Origin: Bradysia coprophila
Lineage: Eukaryota; Arthropoda; Insecta; Diptera; Sciaridae
Assembly (NCBI RefSeq): GCF_014529535.1
Contig: NW_023503370.1
Coordinates: 2,283,950-2,347,949, forward strand
Reading direction: 5' to 3'
DNA: 64,000 nucleotides
Shown: positions 47,810 through 59,215 of the stretch, piece after piece
How the letters are laid out: every line of letters starts with the position of its first letter
Position numbering within the stretch: position 1 is the stretch's first letter
Notes under the pieces: model-generated
Seen by the model: only the letters and a program-made list of their open reading frames with translations
The model's database searches: none
Told to the model about the DNA's origin: nothing
Program-made: the position numbers and the translations under genes

Positions 47810-47944
47810 TGTAACTTTTATAAAACACGGCCAAACAATCACTATACACGAAAAAAAAGAGTTGTTGGATACCAACGATATTTATCCGCTGATTACGTAC
47901 ACAAAACTGGCTTGGGACGCTCGTGTAGCCGGCAATTTATATAT
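47810..47944 (-). promoter_or_regulatory. Candidate promoter and 5' UTR exon of the first GST
   Basis: On the minus strand TATATAAA (47944-47937) is followed 30-36 bp later by GCCAGTTTTG, similar to an arthropod initiator. The next ~100 bp contain no ATG in good context and end with TTACA/GTAAGT, a strong donor at 47810. The acceptor TTTTCAG at 43655, just before the GST start codon, would complete a 4.15 kb intron. The link is inferred from position and splice signals only. Confidence 0.45.
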
Positions 47945-48303
47945 AGAACTCTGTGCGAGAGAGCTGCTATAGTTAGTTGGTGTTAGTTTTTTTTAAACAT
48001 TATATTATGAGACAATCAAATGTATGTTGCTCGAAGAGGCGCCGAGTATTTCATGCAATGTTATAACATATAGGAAAGAATGGATTTATGTTAGTGAGTC
48101 TGATACTGATATATCTATTCTCTTTTGAGAGAACTTGATGTTTCTCTAAAGCCAGAGGAGTTGACTTTCGGAAAGAAAATGAATGGATGACTTTTGGTCC
48201 TGACGTGACTTAAACAGGTTACAGGTGCAATTGATCGATTGACCTTTAACCTATATAACTGATGGTCAGTTTCTTCTATGTATTGTATTGTATAAGCATT
48301 TTA

Positions 48304-49319
48304 GGGGCCATTCAAATAGTGCGCACGCAGTTTCCTGGGAATTTTTGATACCCCCTCCCCCTCTGCACGCTTTCGCACGTTTTTCAAAACCCCTACCCCC
48401 AAAAGTGCGCACGTTTTCAAAAAAAAATTTTTTTCCAAAAATTGTCAGCTTTTCTGGTAGCTGATCCAGAAATTCAATAGAATAAACTTTAATTAAGTTT
48501 TGCGTGATAGTGTGATCAATTTTAGTGCAACACCACACGAAAGTCTTTTTTGGCTATTGAAAATTGTATTTCCAAGGTCGAACTATACGTTTATATGTAT
48601 CACTTCGTCGAAGGATTGATTCCAGCGCAATTCCCAACCAAATTTGTGTCAGGATGAGATCACTTGGATTGAACCAAATACCTTCTCTACACAATTTTGT
48701 ATACGGACGAGGTCACTTGCGTTGACAAAAAGACCTTCTCTGCACAATTTGTGTAAGGATTTTGCTATAATATTGTGTAGAGCAGACGTTTGATTAAATT
48801 AATATGACTTTGTCCGTTTACAAAAGAGAGGGTCTTTGGTTCCATCCAGATGACTTTATCCTTATACAAATTGTGTAGAGAAGGTGTTTGGAATAAAGCC
48901 AATAGCCAAAGTAGAATAGATTTCACCTTTGTCTGTCTTGAACTAAAATATCGCATGTGTCAGTCATACTATGAACATAACACCGTATCTAAATTATGTT
49001 AAATAATGATTTTAGAGCGCTTGACTCAAGAAATTCACTCCTACTTGTGCAGGAAATCTTTCATTTGCTGAAGAAGTAATTCCACATGTGTTTGGTTATT
49101 CTGATTGTTTTCTTAAGAATATCCAATGACCGACTAGAGAGTTTCTTGAGCAAAGCGATAGTTCTAGTAGGGTTTTGGGACATTTCTAGTTTACAAGTTT
49201 CGGCCCAAATTGAGTGCGCACGCTTTTAGCTAACTCCCCCCTCCCCAGCGCACTTTTCTGCACGCTTTTAACAACCCCCCCTCCCCCCTAAAGTGCGTGC
49301 GCACTATTTGAATGGCCCC
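48304..49319. mobile_element. PIF/Harbinger-like MITE, 1.0 kb
   Basis: The terminal repeats GGGGCCATTCAAATAGTG and CACTATTTGAATGGCCCC are exact inverses and are flanked by TTA on both sides (48301-48303 and 49320-49322), the usual PIF/Harbinger target. Inside both ends are C-rich blocks with CGCACGCTTT and CACGCTTTTA. The middle holds direct and inverted copies of ACCTTCTCTACACAA. No transposase frame exists. Confidence 0.88.
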
Positions 49320-50845
49320 TTATATTGTAGTTTTATGTAAGCTAGTGGGTAGTAGACAATATTTTCACGAATCCTGTTTTCCAATTTTTCATTTGACTCA
49401 GGCCAACTTATATTTTACATGTTCAAAATAGCAAAAACCGAAGTCAGTACACACTCGAAAAAGTGATGTTCCATTTTCATCCCGAGCACAGCCTAAACAT
49501 AGAATATTTCCGGAAGCTGATGCTATGCACTTCTTTCGTTCAGACCGAAGTCATGTTTTAGTGGTGTGACCTAACACACAACCCATGTAACGCAACGCAT
49601 ACATGTACTTATCAAAATTTATAGATTTTTTGAGGACTGGTCAGACTTAGGTGGCATGTATCAGGAAAGTTCAACATTTTTCACCACCTTCCCTTTTAGT
49701 GCTATCATATCATTTAGGAATGTCAAAATAAAGATTCGGAACCACGGACGTAATGTACTATGAAATCAATTTCTTGAAAATAATTTTATTAAATGAGGTA
49801 ATAGATCAAATAGGAAAAATGCAGATATTCTTGCTGTTTGTAAAAAATTAACTAGAAATTCAAATTGCATCGCGCGTAATGTTTTCCTTTTTTTTATAAA
49901 TTATTAGAATTCTCTGAGACCGAAAAAATAAATGAAAATAAAACAAAAGTGTCATCGTTATTCAATGATTTTTGTTACTCTTAGCCTATATGTTCTATAA
50001 ATCATCAACCGGAATAATTCGGTGTGAGTGCAGGTATACCAATAATTATTACTCTTATTTGTGGTTAGCCGTACATACAATGGAAATCAAAATAACCATG
50101 ATTAACCGTCGCGTTGCTTTAGGGTTTCCTATTACTCAGAATGAGTGATTCGTAAAAATGTAAAAACCAGTTTCATATAACAGTTTGTATGCGAGAATCT
50201 TCTCGATATGTATTTGATGTCTTATGGTCGTAAACATAATATGCCGACTGGAAACAAAATTGCGATGAAATTTATCAATTTCTGCGAATATCGACAGAGA
50301 GTAAAAATTCTCACAGAAAACGTGAACTAATCCTACCTTCGTACACAAACGACATGTCCTGTAAAATTTTACTAGGAAAGTAATAAGGACCTAGGACAAT
50401 GCCTTTACCAACCTCGTAAGTTAAAATAGCATAGCACCTGGATACGAGATAACTCGTCACTTCGCAGTTATAGTGATCTACTATTATCATCACCAACGTC
50501 GACAGTTACGCGCGGATCCCTACTTTCCTAATTTATTTTCGTTATGATGTACACATATTGAACATATGATAATGACAACATTTCCAAAATAAATTCACCT
50601 GCAATCGGGATCCGTAATTTATCTGATCCGCTGAGGGTTTGTTGCCTTCTGTGTTTATATACTCTGAACATGATAACTTGAATTCGTATCGGATTTCGAT
50701 TACTCATAAAATCTTGACATTAAGTTCGAAGATAGGATATAACGGACTGGTGATCTTAGAGATAAACTCGCCTCAAAATAGTTAACAAGGAATTTTTTAT
50801 CTTTGGTTGTTTTTCATAGATTCCAATAGTTCCACTTACCACACC
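49320..50845. other. Gene-free DNA between repeats
   Basis: No gene recognised. The phrase GTGATCTACTATTATCATC (50463) resembles similar strings at 33567, 39430 and 62018 and may mark decayed copies of one repeat family. Confidence 0.45.
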
Positions 50846-51031
50846 TAAATAACCTCCATACAAACTGCACACACACTCTACGGGGAATAATGATCGAGAT
50901 GTCCGTTGCGTTGCGTTGTGATATTTTATAAGGACCAATACTTGCGTAAAATTTGTAGTGTCACATTTTGTTTATGTTTGCAACGTAAAGTTTTGTGGTA
51001 CACATTTTCTTAAAGCGTACTGTTTGTTTCG

Positions 51032-51250
51032 ATGTTTCTTGCAATTTTATGTAATTTCAATTGTTTATTGAACATTGACACCAGCAATAACGGTGGAGAA
51101 TTCGAAGACATGGAATATATAGAAAAGCATAAGTCGGTACGCCGGTCACTGAAAATTCTAAATTGTATCAATATACTGGTCATCATTTCAATGTTTTACG
51201 CATTTATCGGTTTCTGCGCTAAAATAATAATCGATCTGTCATTAAAATAA
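51032..51250 (+). CDS. Possible small membrane protein ORF of unknown function
   Basis: A 72-residue open frame starting ATGTTTCTTGCAATT. It has an acidic stretch (EFEDMEYIEKH), a basic stretch (KSVRRSLK) and one hydrophobic segment (ILVIISMFYAFIGFCA) near the C-terminus. AATAAA overlaps the stop codon. I recognise no family. It lies between the 60 bp inverted repeats and may be a chance frame or an exon fragment; its amino-acid makeup is more protein-like than most open frames around it. Confidence 0.2.
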   Translation: MFLAILCNFNCLLNIDTSNNGGEFEDMEYIEKHKSVRRSLKILNCINILVIISMFYAFIGFCAKIIIDLSLK

Positions 51251-51327
51251 AGAAATTGTGATTTTGTATCTGCGGATCTAATTTTATTTTTGTTTTCATG
51301 CGGACCGGACTTCTTATTAAATGATTT

Positions 51328-51540
51328 GTACGTGATTTACTGCCGCTACAGGCTATGGACATACATGTATGTGGGCCCAGATATCTTACATCTCCTGTAC
51401 CATTGTTAGAAAATGACAAAAATAATGTTTCAGTCACAGGTTCAGGATACTTTTTTGGGTACAAAGTGCTTGCCCCATATTTACTGGACAGTACCTATCG
51501 AATGAGGCTTGTAGCCTGTAGCGTCAGTAAATCACGTGCA
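51328..51540. mobile_element. MITE with ACGTGATTTACTG ends
   Basis: CGTGATTTACTGCCGCTACA with GGCTA at the left is inverted as TAGCCTGTAGCGTCAG with TAAATCACG at the right, making a foldback of about 210 bp with arms of about 27 bp. Confidence 0.75.
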
Positions 51541-52016
51541 AAAAACACCCTTTTTCGACTTTTGGTGGAAGTTCCACAGCCAATAAAGAATATTAAAATT
51601 AAACGACTGCGATTTTCGACTATTGGGGCCAAGGGCAATCTGGGCATGTAAACAAAGCGTCGCTAATAGCTCCGACGGAGCCTGGTTCACTTTCAAAAAA
51701 ATCCCTCTTACTGAATTTGCTATTGATTTCCCAAAACTGGACGCGAAAAGATGACATAAAAGCAATAATAGAAATTGAATATCTACTTTAAAATAAATCC
51801 AAGATTAAAAATCTAATTTAGCTATTTTATCATGTCAATTTATCAAATACAATTAAAAATCTAACGAAACAAAAGTAAGTACCAACATAAACTTCAAATT
51901 TTTCGCGCGTCAAAATATGACAGTGGTCCTTAACGCATGAAATGAAAAAAACGTTGACGTACATCTCGATCATTATTCCCCGTAGAGTGTGTGTGCAGTT
52001 TGTATGGAGGTTATTT

Positions 52017-52487
52017 AACCACACCATGTTGCATGTGCATAACAAAGGGAATCATACTAACACATGGAACAAGTGGGTTATAACATTTGGGAATTAAATT
52101 CCTTGTGTTAAGTTCGTCAATGAATCTAGAAGTTATTCCGATAAGAACGGTTTGCCGCAATTCACTTGAGCTGAATACTCAACTCAATAGGAGAAATGAC
52201 CGAACTTTTCAACTGATATATTATTTGCTAAAAAGGGCTTATAAAATAGAAAATTTCAACGATTGTGAATTATACGGCCAGAGCGCAGCAAGAACCTATA
52301 TTGACACGAGTTTCAATTTTATTCAAGAGGTAAGAAAGATATTTTTCTAGTGCCTTCAGCAGATAATATGACTTAAGCATCTGTTTATTCTGAAAATGAG
52401 GTTTGAATGAAACAAAAGGAATGCACAGTTAATGGCAAAGTATGACGACTTCATGAAATTTTTGTAACAGTTACAGGGATCTGTTAA
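52017..52487. other. Spacer, no gene seen
   Basis: An 87-codon open frame (52087-52350) has no family resemblance and no supporting signals. The last four bases (TTAA) are the left target duplication of the next element. Confidence 0.45.
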
Positions 52488-53796
52488 GGCCCGTCATTGG
52501 GAAATGACAGGACAGTTTCCCGAAAATGTATGCAAAAATTTATCACAAAAATTCACCGAAAAAATTCAAAGAAACTCACCTCTGATACTTTCCATTGTAT
52601 TCGGGCATAGTATCTTTAGGTCGCCAAGGCATATTTGAACACTAAACACTTTTAACTCGATGCAAAAACAAAAAGTTTTTTTTTTGTTTTGTCGCAACAA
52701 AAACAAAGAAAATATTTCGACACAACTGTGACACTCCGCTACTATAAGTACCGGAATGAATGTTTGCTGTGTTCACTTCGGCGGTAAAATATTTTCATTC
52801 AAAAAAGTGTCGGACATTTAAAAACAATCATCAAACGGTTGACAAAGGGTAGCGTATACATTTAATAATGCTCATCGACCATTTTTTAAAGCTTTACGAG
52901 AGCTCAGCGGACATTCTCTCAACGATGGGAGAGCATTTATTAAAAATTTAGCCTCTCGTAAGACTGCACTGAGCGTAAATAAATGTTCGTTTCTCTTTAG
53001 TAAGCTAAGAAGACTTCGCGAAGTCTAATTATGCCACCTCTTTGAATAAAAATATCGGCTGAGGTCGAATAATTCTTCGCTGAGCTTTAACAAACCTCCG
53101 CTGAGCTCTAATAATTCTCCGCTAGGCTTCAGGAAGTGTCCTTTAGGCCTAAGGAAGTTTCAGGAGGCTTAATGAAGCTAATCGGACACTCAGCGGAGAT
53201 CTGCCAAAGCTAAGTGGAGTCTTATTAAATCATAGCAACAATTATTAGGTATCCACTGATGCTTATTGAGTGGTCGCTTAGCTTCATTGCCTTACTACAA
53301 CGTGCTAAGGTCTGACGGACTCTTACTGAAGCCTAGCGGAGAAATATTAGAGCTCATTAGAGGTTTGTCAAAGCTCAGCGGAGAATTATTAGACTCAGCG
53401 AAGTCTTGTTAGCTTACTAAAGAAGTGGGAGAGGTTACAATTTTAATAAATGTCTACCATCGTTGAAGGGTCAGACACTTTTTTGAATGAAAATATTTTA
53501 CCGCCGAAGTGAACACAGCAAACATTCACTCTAGTTCTTATAATAGCGGAGTGTCACAATTGTGTCGAAATATTTTCTGTGTTTTTGTCGCGACAAAACA
53601 AAAAAAAACTTTTTGTTTTTTCATCGAGTAAAAAGTGTTTAGTGTTCAAATATGCCTTGGCGACCTAAAGAGACCATGACCGAATACAATGGAAAGCATA
53701 AGAGGTGAGCTTCTTTGAATTTTTTCGGTGAATTTTTGTGATAAAATTTTCCATACGTTTTCGGGAAACTGTCCTGTCATTTCCCAATGACGGGCC
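52488..53796. mobile_element. Long-arm foldback element with TTAA target duplication (piggyBac-like target)
   Basis: It starts GGCCCGTCATTGGGAAAT and ends with the inverse, flanked by TTAA on both sides (52484-52487 and 53797-53800). The terminal arms match closely for about 340 bp. Weaker inverse similarity continues inward (AACGATGG, TTTAGTAAGCTAA, CTTCGC words) to about 600 bp, so the element is almost wholly foldback. The centre is made of repeated TCCGCTGAGCTTTA-like words in both orientations. TTAA suggests mobilisation by a piggyBac-type transposase, although TTAA is itself palindromic, so a TA or TTA duplication cannot be excluded. No protein is encoded. Confidence 0.88.
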
Positions 53797-53814
53797 TTAA
53801 GAAAATCAGTTAAG

Positions 53815-54208
53815 AGCGCTCACCCCTTGGCAAAATTCTAGCCTACCTTTGTGCGCAAAAATATTCGTTTTTTTAATGATTTCTCTGAACGAAAATCTTT
53901 TTTTTGAAAAAGTAAAACCATTAAAGAATGCAAAAAAGTGTCACTTTCAAAGGAAAAATTGGTTTGTGGGTGATAAGTTATCCCACTTGGAGAAACCTTT
54001 GCAAAATGTGTAAATTACACATTTTGCAATGGTTTCTCCAAGTGGGGTAAAGTAATGACTTACAAACCAATTTTTGCTTTAAAAGTAACACATTTTTGCA
54101 TGCTTTAATGGTTTTACTTTTTCGAAAAGAGATTTTCGTTCAGAGCATCAAAAAACGAATATTTTTGAGCACAAATGTAGGCTAGAATTTTGCCAAGGGG
54201 TGAGCGCT
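53815..54208. mobile_element. Nearly complete palindrome (MITE) of 394 bp
   Basis: AGCGCTCACCCCTTGGC at the left is inverted as GCCAAGGGGTGAGCGCT at the right, and the arms pair along their whole length to the centre (CATTTTGCAAAATGTGTAA / TTACACATTTTGCAATGG). The flanks GTTAAG and GTTAAT may be an imperfect duplication. It sits only 14 bp from the preceding element's target site. Confidence 0.85.
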
Positions 54209-55505
54209 GTTAATCAAGTGACCTGACCGACCCAAAAGGTGGAGCCTTGTAATTAATTGAATAAGACTAAGACCCGCATTATGCCAAATAAAGGTCCTTC
54301 ACAAACGATAGCACGTAAGTACACCATATAATAAAAATGACAGTTGCTATTTTTAAAAGCTTTTTTATTCAATGGTGAATTTAAGCAATAAACTCTTTAT
54401 GTGCAAATACCAACCAGATTCTAATACGTGCCATGCGAAATTTCTTTTGTTAGTTAACGTACACATAAATTAAAAATAATAAAGTGCTGACTGTTGATTC
54501 GTCTCGTAGTGATAAAGTCAACTCATAGAATTACAATATGTCGTCTTTAAACATGTCTGGATACCCATTCAATTGATTATCAATAGCGCCACTATATAAC
54601 TTCTAGAGTATACCTCTACGAGAAAACCGTTTCCCTGATTTAAAAGAATTCTTCTTTCGACAGTAGAACTAGTCACTAGACCAAAATTAATATTTTCTTC
54701 AATTTTAACACTAGGTATAGCAACTGTGAAAGTCATACTTGGGTTTTTATTCGAGATGGCTTTCTAATAATTTTTTTTTTCGCAGATGCCACTTCACATT
54801 TCTTTAAAAATTCACTGTTTGGTGTGAATTTTTTAAAAAGTTTTTTTAATGGAGACCCAGGACTGTCACTGTTTCGGTGTTTGCTTGCATTTGTAATTTT
54901 AGTGAATAGCTATAATTCTATGATGAGATTTTTTGAAGTCGATTTTAGTGCAAAAAGCCCAAGGTCTACTACGTCACTCGAAACTTTTTTCTACCATTAC
55001 TTTAAAAATGACAATAAAACGAGCCGCTGGCTGATTCACTTCATAGAATTATGCCTATTCACCATACCTACAAAGCAGTACCATTTCAGTGACTGTATCT
55101 GAGAAAAACGTTTTTAAAAAGATTCACTTCGAAATTTTCAAAGCGGTATACTGGCCATCTGGGTGGATTGTTTTCGTTTTCGCCTTCGCAAACTCTCTCC
55201 AATAAACCCACCCAAGTATGACTTACACTGTTACTATATCCAGTCGAAAAACCAATCAACACTTCATTTCTGCTTTATGTGCACCTTATGTCATTGTTTA
55301 CAATAAGTCTTTTCGAATTCGCTGTTATATTTTCAAAATTCAATCAAATCAATCGAGAAAAATGCAACAGTAGATGCGAAATCGACAGATCAATAAAATA
55401 TGATCGCAACACAAAAGACTTTCACTCAATTTCGCATTGTTGTGTGAACCAACAGTGATTAAAATGAGTCAACAAAGAGTGAACGGAGCAAACATGACAA
55501 CCAAA
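54209..55505. other. Gene-free DNA upstream of the 3' end of the second GST
   Basis: No recognisable gene. The frame at 54824-55102 (92 codons) is hydrophobic in part but has no family resemblance. The end of the stretch is the likely 3' UTR of the GST at 55506. Confidence 0.4.
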
Positions 55506-56425
55506 TTATTTAAGTTTAGATCTAAATAAGCTCGCTAAAACATCACAGCCAGTTTGATTTATTTCCTGCAAAGAACAAGTCCAGCATCACGACAAAAGTA
55601 AATTCAGATCGAAAACTGAAATAACCGTACCTCATAACCATACGCCTCCAAAGCACCTTTACATCGATTCAACCATATCGCAACTCTTGCATACGGTTTT
55701 ATGTCGAAATCCATTGCTTCGATTTGCGAAACGGTCACCAACAATGTTATATCGGCAACGGTGAGAGAGTTAGCAGCACACCATGTTCGACCTTTTAGCA
55801 TAACATCGAACCAACCCAAAGCTTCGTCCAAGCGAGCTTTTTTCGTTTCATCCAAGGGCGCACCCATGATCATAGTGGGGAACTTTAAATCGGTTTTTTC
55901 AATTTCAATTTCATTTGGATATTTGGTAGAATTCAATCGAAACACTTACGTAGTAGTCGGTCATCCGAGCATACAATGTACCCAAATCGAATTGAATTCG
56001 TTGATCGACAAGAGCTCTAACCTTCACATCTTTCGGATATAATGAGTCGTCGGTTGCATATTCCGACACCAAATAAGTCATAATAGCTCGACTGGAACAG
56101 TCAGCAACACTTGAGTTAATGAAAAGATATTAAAATTGCATCCGATGACAAACGTACCTTTCCCATAACACAAGTCCTGTATCGTCCATTGTCGGAATGC
56201 AATGCTGCGGATTTATCTATTTGTGCAACGAGTTGGTGAAGTGCATGATTTATTGAACTTCTTTAAAAATGAAAATAAAAAAATCACCGCCACAAATTCC
56301 GGCTTAAATTGCTCCTGTTCCATAACATTAACCGGTTTCAATTCAAAATTTACATCTATCATACGTGCGAGCATCATGACAGCTCTACAAGGTGGACTGG
56401 GCGGCAAAAAATATAACACTGGCAT
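55506..56425 (-). CDS. Delta-class glutathione S-transferase (second copy, 5 exons)
   Basis: Cytosolic GST that conjugates glutathione to electrophiles. Exons 56425-56288, 56216-56158, 56091-55950, 55882-55631 and 55565-55506 join in phase to 216 residues. The first domain has YFLPPSPPCRAVMML with the catalytic Ser at about 10, INPQHCIPTMDD, and WESRAIMTYLV split by an intron. The C-terminal domain has RIQFDLGTLYARMTDYYFP, SLTVADITLLVTVSQIEAMDF and a short last exon EINQTGCDVLASLFRSKLK, easily missed because it adds only 19 residues. It resembles the mosquito delta GSTs with a PPSPPCRAV start. The gene is intact. An acceptor TTTTCAG 15 bp before the ATG suggests a 5' UTR exon. It differs from the first GST in having four coding introns instead of one, so the tandem pair is old or one copy lost introns. 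Confidence 0.94.
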
Positions 56426-57326
56426 GACTTTGTCACCTCTGAAAAGACAATAAACAAATTCCTCAACAATATTCCGGGTAGAGTCAACCATAAAGATTGG
56501 AAGGACAGTTCGGTGGTTGTTTTTTTCCGTATATAGCAAACACCACACAATGCGTTGAACGATGATTTGTTTATTCAATGAATATTCCAACGACTGCAAT
56601 AAATCGTGTGTTGTACTTTTTGCTGTCGTGAACAAACACAGACTAGTTTACTATTTTCAATCAAACCGCTTTATATCGATCTTTTTAGCTAAAAGCTTTT
56701 TATATCGAAATAGTAAAAAAAATGAATTCAATAAACCATACGACGAGTGTACGTATACTAAATTATGCAGGGATAGAAAGTAATGTGAAAGAGATGAAAT
56801 GTACGAAAAACGTTGTTTTCTGTTTTGATTAATTCAATGGAAAATGTTTTATCGATTGAATATATTTCTGTACGTTTGGCGTACTGTACATTTTTTTTTT
56901 AATTAATTATAAACGACGCATCTTTGCATTATTGGCCTAACATCACAAACATGTTCAATTTTTCATTGAAAAAAAAAAATCCATTATGATAGAGACAGAG
57001 CGAGCTATTCAAATTATTCGATTTTAATCATAAATTTTAGAGATAATTTTTAAAGGATTTTTTTTTTAAATAAAAGTTTATGAGTGCCAGCAGCATGTGA
57101 TCAACAGTATGGTAGAGGATAGCCCGGAAATATTTGTTAACAATTTTTTTTTGCTATGTTTATTTTTAAATGGATAACGTTGTCGACCCTTTGGTGTTTT
57201 TATCCGGGAGAAAAACAGACCATTATGTATGTATGAATTACCTACTATTAGCCCTTGTTTGTGAACATCGTTAGTCATATCGTCAGTATAGCTACTAGAT
57301 CTGCATATTGTTTGATCTAAGTATTA
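56426..57326. other. DNA upstream of the second GST
   Basis: It should contain the GST promoter and an unplaced 5' UTR exon. It has poly-T runs (56892, 57060) and no other gene. Confidence 0.45.
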
Positions 57327-57328
57327 TA

Positions 57329-57480
57329 CAGTGATAAACTCTCTAAACTCTAAGTGGCCGTCTTTTTCGAATATTTCTCTTACTTCTCTCGTTTCTCTAT
57401 ATATTCGTTATGGAGAAATGAGAGAAGTTGAAGAAATAAGAGACCTAGAAAAAGACGGCCATTTAGAGAGTTTATCACTG
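57329..57480. mobile_element. MITE with CAGTGATAAACTCTCTAAA ends and TA flanks
   Basis: Both ends read CAGTGATAAACTCTCTAAA inward, continuing with GGCCGTCTTTTTC, and TA flanks both sides. The CAGTG start with TA target suggests the Tc1/mariner group. Single related ends, TACAGTGATAAACA and TCGAGATAAACA, occur at 38966 and 22401 next to ATCTGCTGAGAACA. Confidence 0.85.
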
Positions 57481-57810
57481 TAAAGGATTTACATTTTACA
57501 TTTTACAACCCCATGGCTGTAAAGAATCCAATTATTCAAAAATTCGTATGTAAAGTTGTGCAATTTTTTCGGGATAAAAATGAATGAAAAAAATGTCATT
57601 TCGTCATTGATATTGGCTTCGCCTCGGATCAATAAAATACACCCAAAAGTCGACTTGTCAATATTTCATCCCAAGTTATGTAAATAACTATTACTTGATT
57701 AGTTGGTATAAAATGTGTTATGAACCATATAACCGCATATTAGGGTGAGCTCATCGCATATTTTAGTAGCGTTGAACGCTAAGCGTTCCCATTTTTGAAT
57801 TTTGAAATAG

Positions 57811-57906
57811 GACGCCTCTGCTATCGAAAAAGAGGACACCTCTGCTATCGAAAAAGAGGACACCTCTACTATCGAAAAAGAAGACGCCTCTACTATCGAA
57901 AAAGAG
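57811..57906. repeat. 24 bp tandem repeat, four copies
   Basis: The unit GACACCTCTGCTATCGAAAA+AGAG is repeated four times without gaps, with A/G and G/A variants. Because 24 is a multiple of three, it leaves open frames on both strands. No coding evidence. Confidence 0.92.
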
Positions 57907-58081
57907 CACGAAAAGTACATTTCCAACGGGGAATCAAAACTTTATCATGCACTACGTCCAGGGTCAAACTACATGTTGTAAGTCAAGAATTCGAATATCC
58001 TTGTAATTAATCATTGAAATCATGAAGATGTTTTTTTTAGTGATATAATCCAGCGAATATTATGCGAATGAGGACCATTTG

Positions 58082-58262
58082 CACTGAGAAAAAAGAGTTG
58101 AAAATCTCACCTGTGACTGGTAATTTTGGCTCCAGATAATCTACAATTGCTACGATAGCTGTAAATTTGGTATACGGTGCTTCAGCTGTGGCAGCTATTG
58201 TAGATTACCTGGAGCCAAAATTAGCAGCTACAGGTGAGAATTTCAACTCTTTTTCCTCAGTG
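58082..58262. mobile_element. MITE with CACTGAGAAAAAAGAGTTG ends
   Basis: A hairpin of 181 bp. CACTGAGAAAAAAGAGTTG at the left is the inverse of CAACTCTTTTTCCTCAGTG at the right. The inner arms TTTTGGCTCCAGATAATCTA and TAGATTACCTGGAGCCAAAA also pair. Confidence 0.85.
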
Positions 58263-58829
58263 TGCTAATCTCGCGAGCGGAATATTTTCATGCTATAGAA
58301 TTGTTTGTTTTATTAACTCCGTTTTGTAGAAAGCAAAGTCATTAGTTGAAGCGGCGCAACGAAACTGTTTTGCTCTATGGGTATGAACTACGAAAAATTT
58401 ACTTACAAACGACGTTTGTTTTGAAAAACATTCCTCAATTTCACTCAGTTTTATCCTATAAATCAAGTTCCAGACAAAGAAAACAGTAGGTGACTCTACG
58501 GTAGAACACGCATGTCAAAGACAGCTGCGATGCATGGGAGAGATACCCAAGACACATGCCATTGATTGAATTTTTATAGACTGTTCTACCTCGTACCCAA
58601 GCCAGAGCCTTGGCACCTGTATTTTATTATTCCAATTAATTGTTGCAGTAACGATTTAGGAGTTAGAAAAACCAAATTCTGCCCAAACTACCCTAATTAT
58701 GCTCAATCAATTGATCATTGTTTATACACTTCTTCTTAAATTAATAGTCGTGTTGGAGATGGAGATGCGTTGCAAACTTTACCGCCTTTTTATAGTTAAT
58801 TCACCGGTTCTGTGCGTGCATCGTTAATC

Positions 58830-59215
58830 ATTCCAACTAATTTGACTTCATGTCAAGAATCGAAATTGCATCAATACAGTTTCCCAGTTTGATTACTAAA
58901 AATGTTTGCACATCAATTTATTTATCGACAACAAGGATAAACGGATGGGTGTGTCGAGAAAATAACCCATTAATTGAATGGATTGTTAAGTGCTTGACTA
59001 TTAAACTGATTTCTTGCACTAAATGCTTTAGGACTCGATTGATCTCTTATTCTATTTTGTCATTTCAATCATTAAAGATTCAATTCAAAATTGCATACTG
59101 GTGGCACACAATTGTACACATTATATGCAATATTTACAGCTTATTCATGATTGCACAAAGTTCATATTGATTACTGTTTCTTTATGAATAAAATTCGAAT
59201 CTTTTGAATAAACAA
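58830..59215. repeat. Diverged direct duplication, copy 1
   Basis: Shares TACAGTTTCCCAGTTTGAT, GTTTGCACATCAAT and TTATGAATAAAAT with copy 2 about 1.43-1.5 kb downstream, in the same order and spacing class, with clear divergence between these blocks. Non-coding. Confidence 0.65.

Larger units (their letters stand above)
50846..52016. repeat. 1.17 kb segment bounded by 60 bp inverted repeats
   Basis: About 59 bp at the left (AAATAACCTCCATACAAAC to ATGATCGAGATGT, 50846-50904) recurs almost unchanged in inverted orientation at the right (51958-52016). The enclosed DNA contains a 72-codon ORF (51032) and a hairpin (51331). It could be one DNA element or two inverted copies of a shorter repeat. 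I see no target duplication. Confidence 0.65.

Noticed and set aside
54824..55102. 92-codon open frame with hydrophobic segments
   Set aside because: No family resemblance, no start-site or splice evidence, and its composition matches the AT-rich background.
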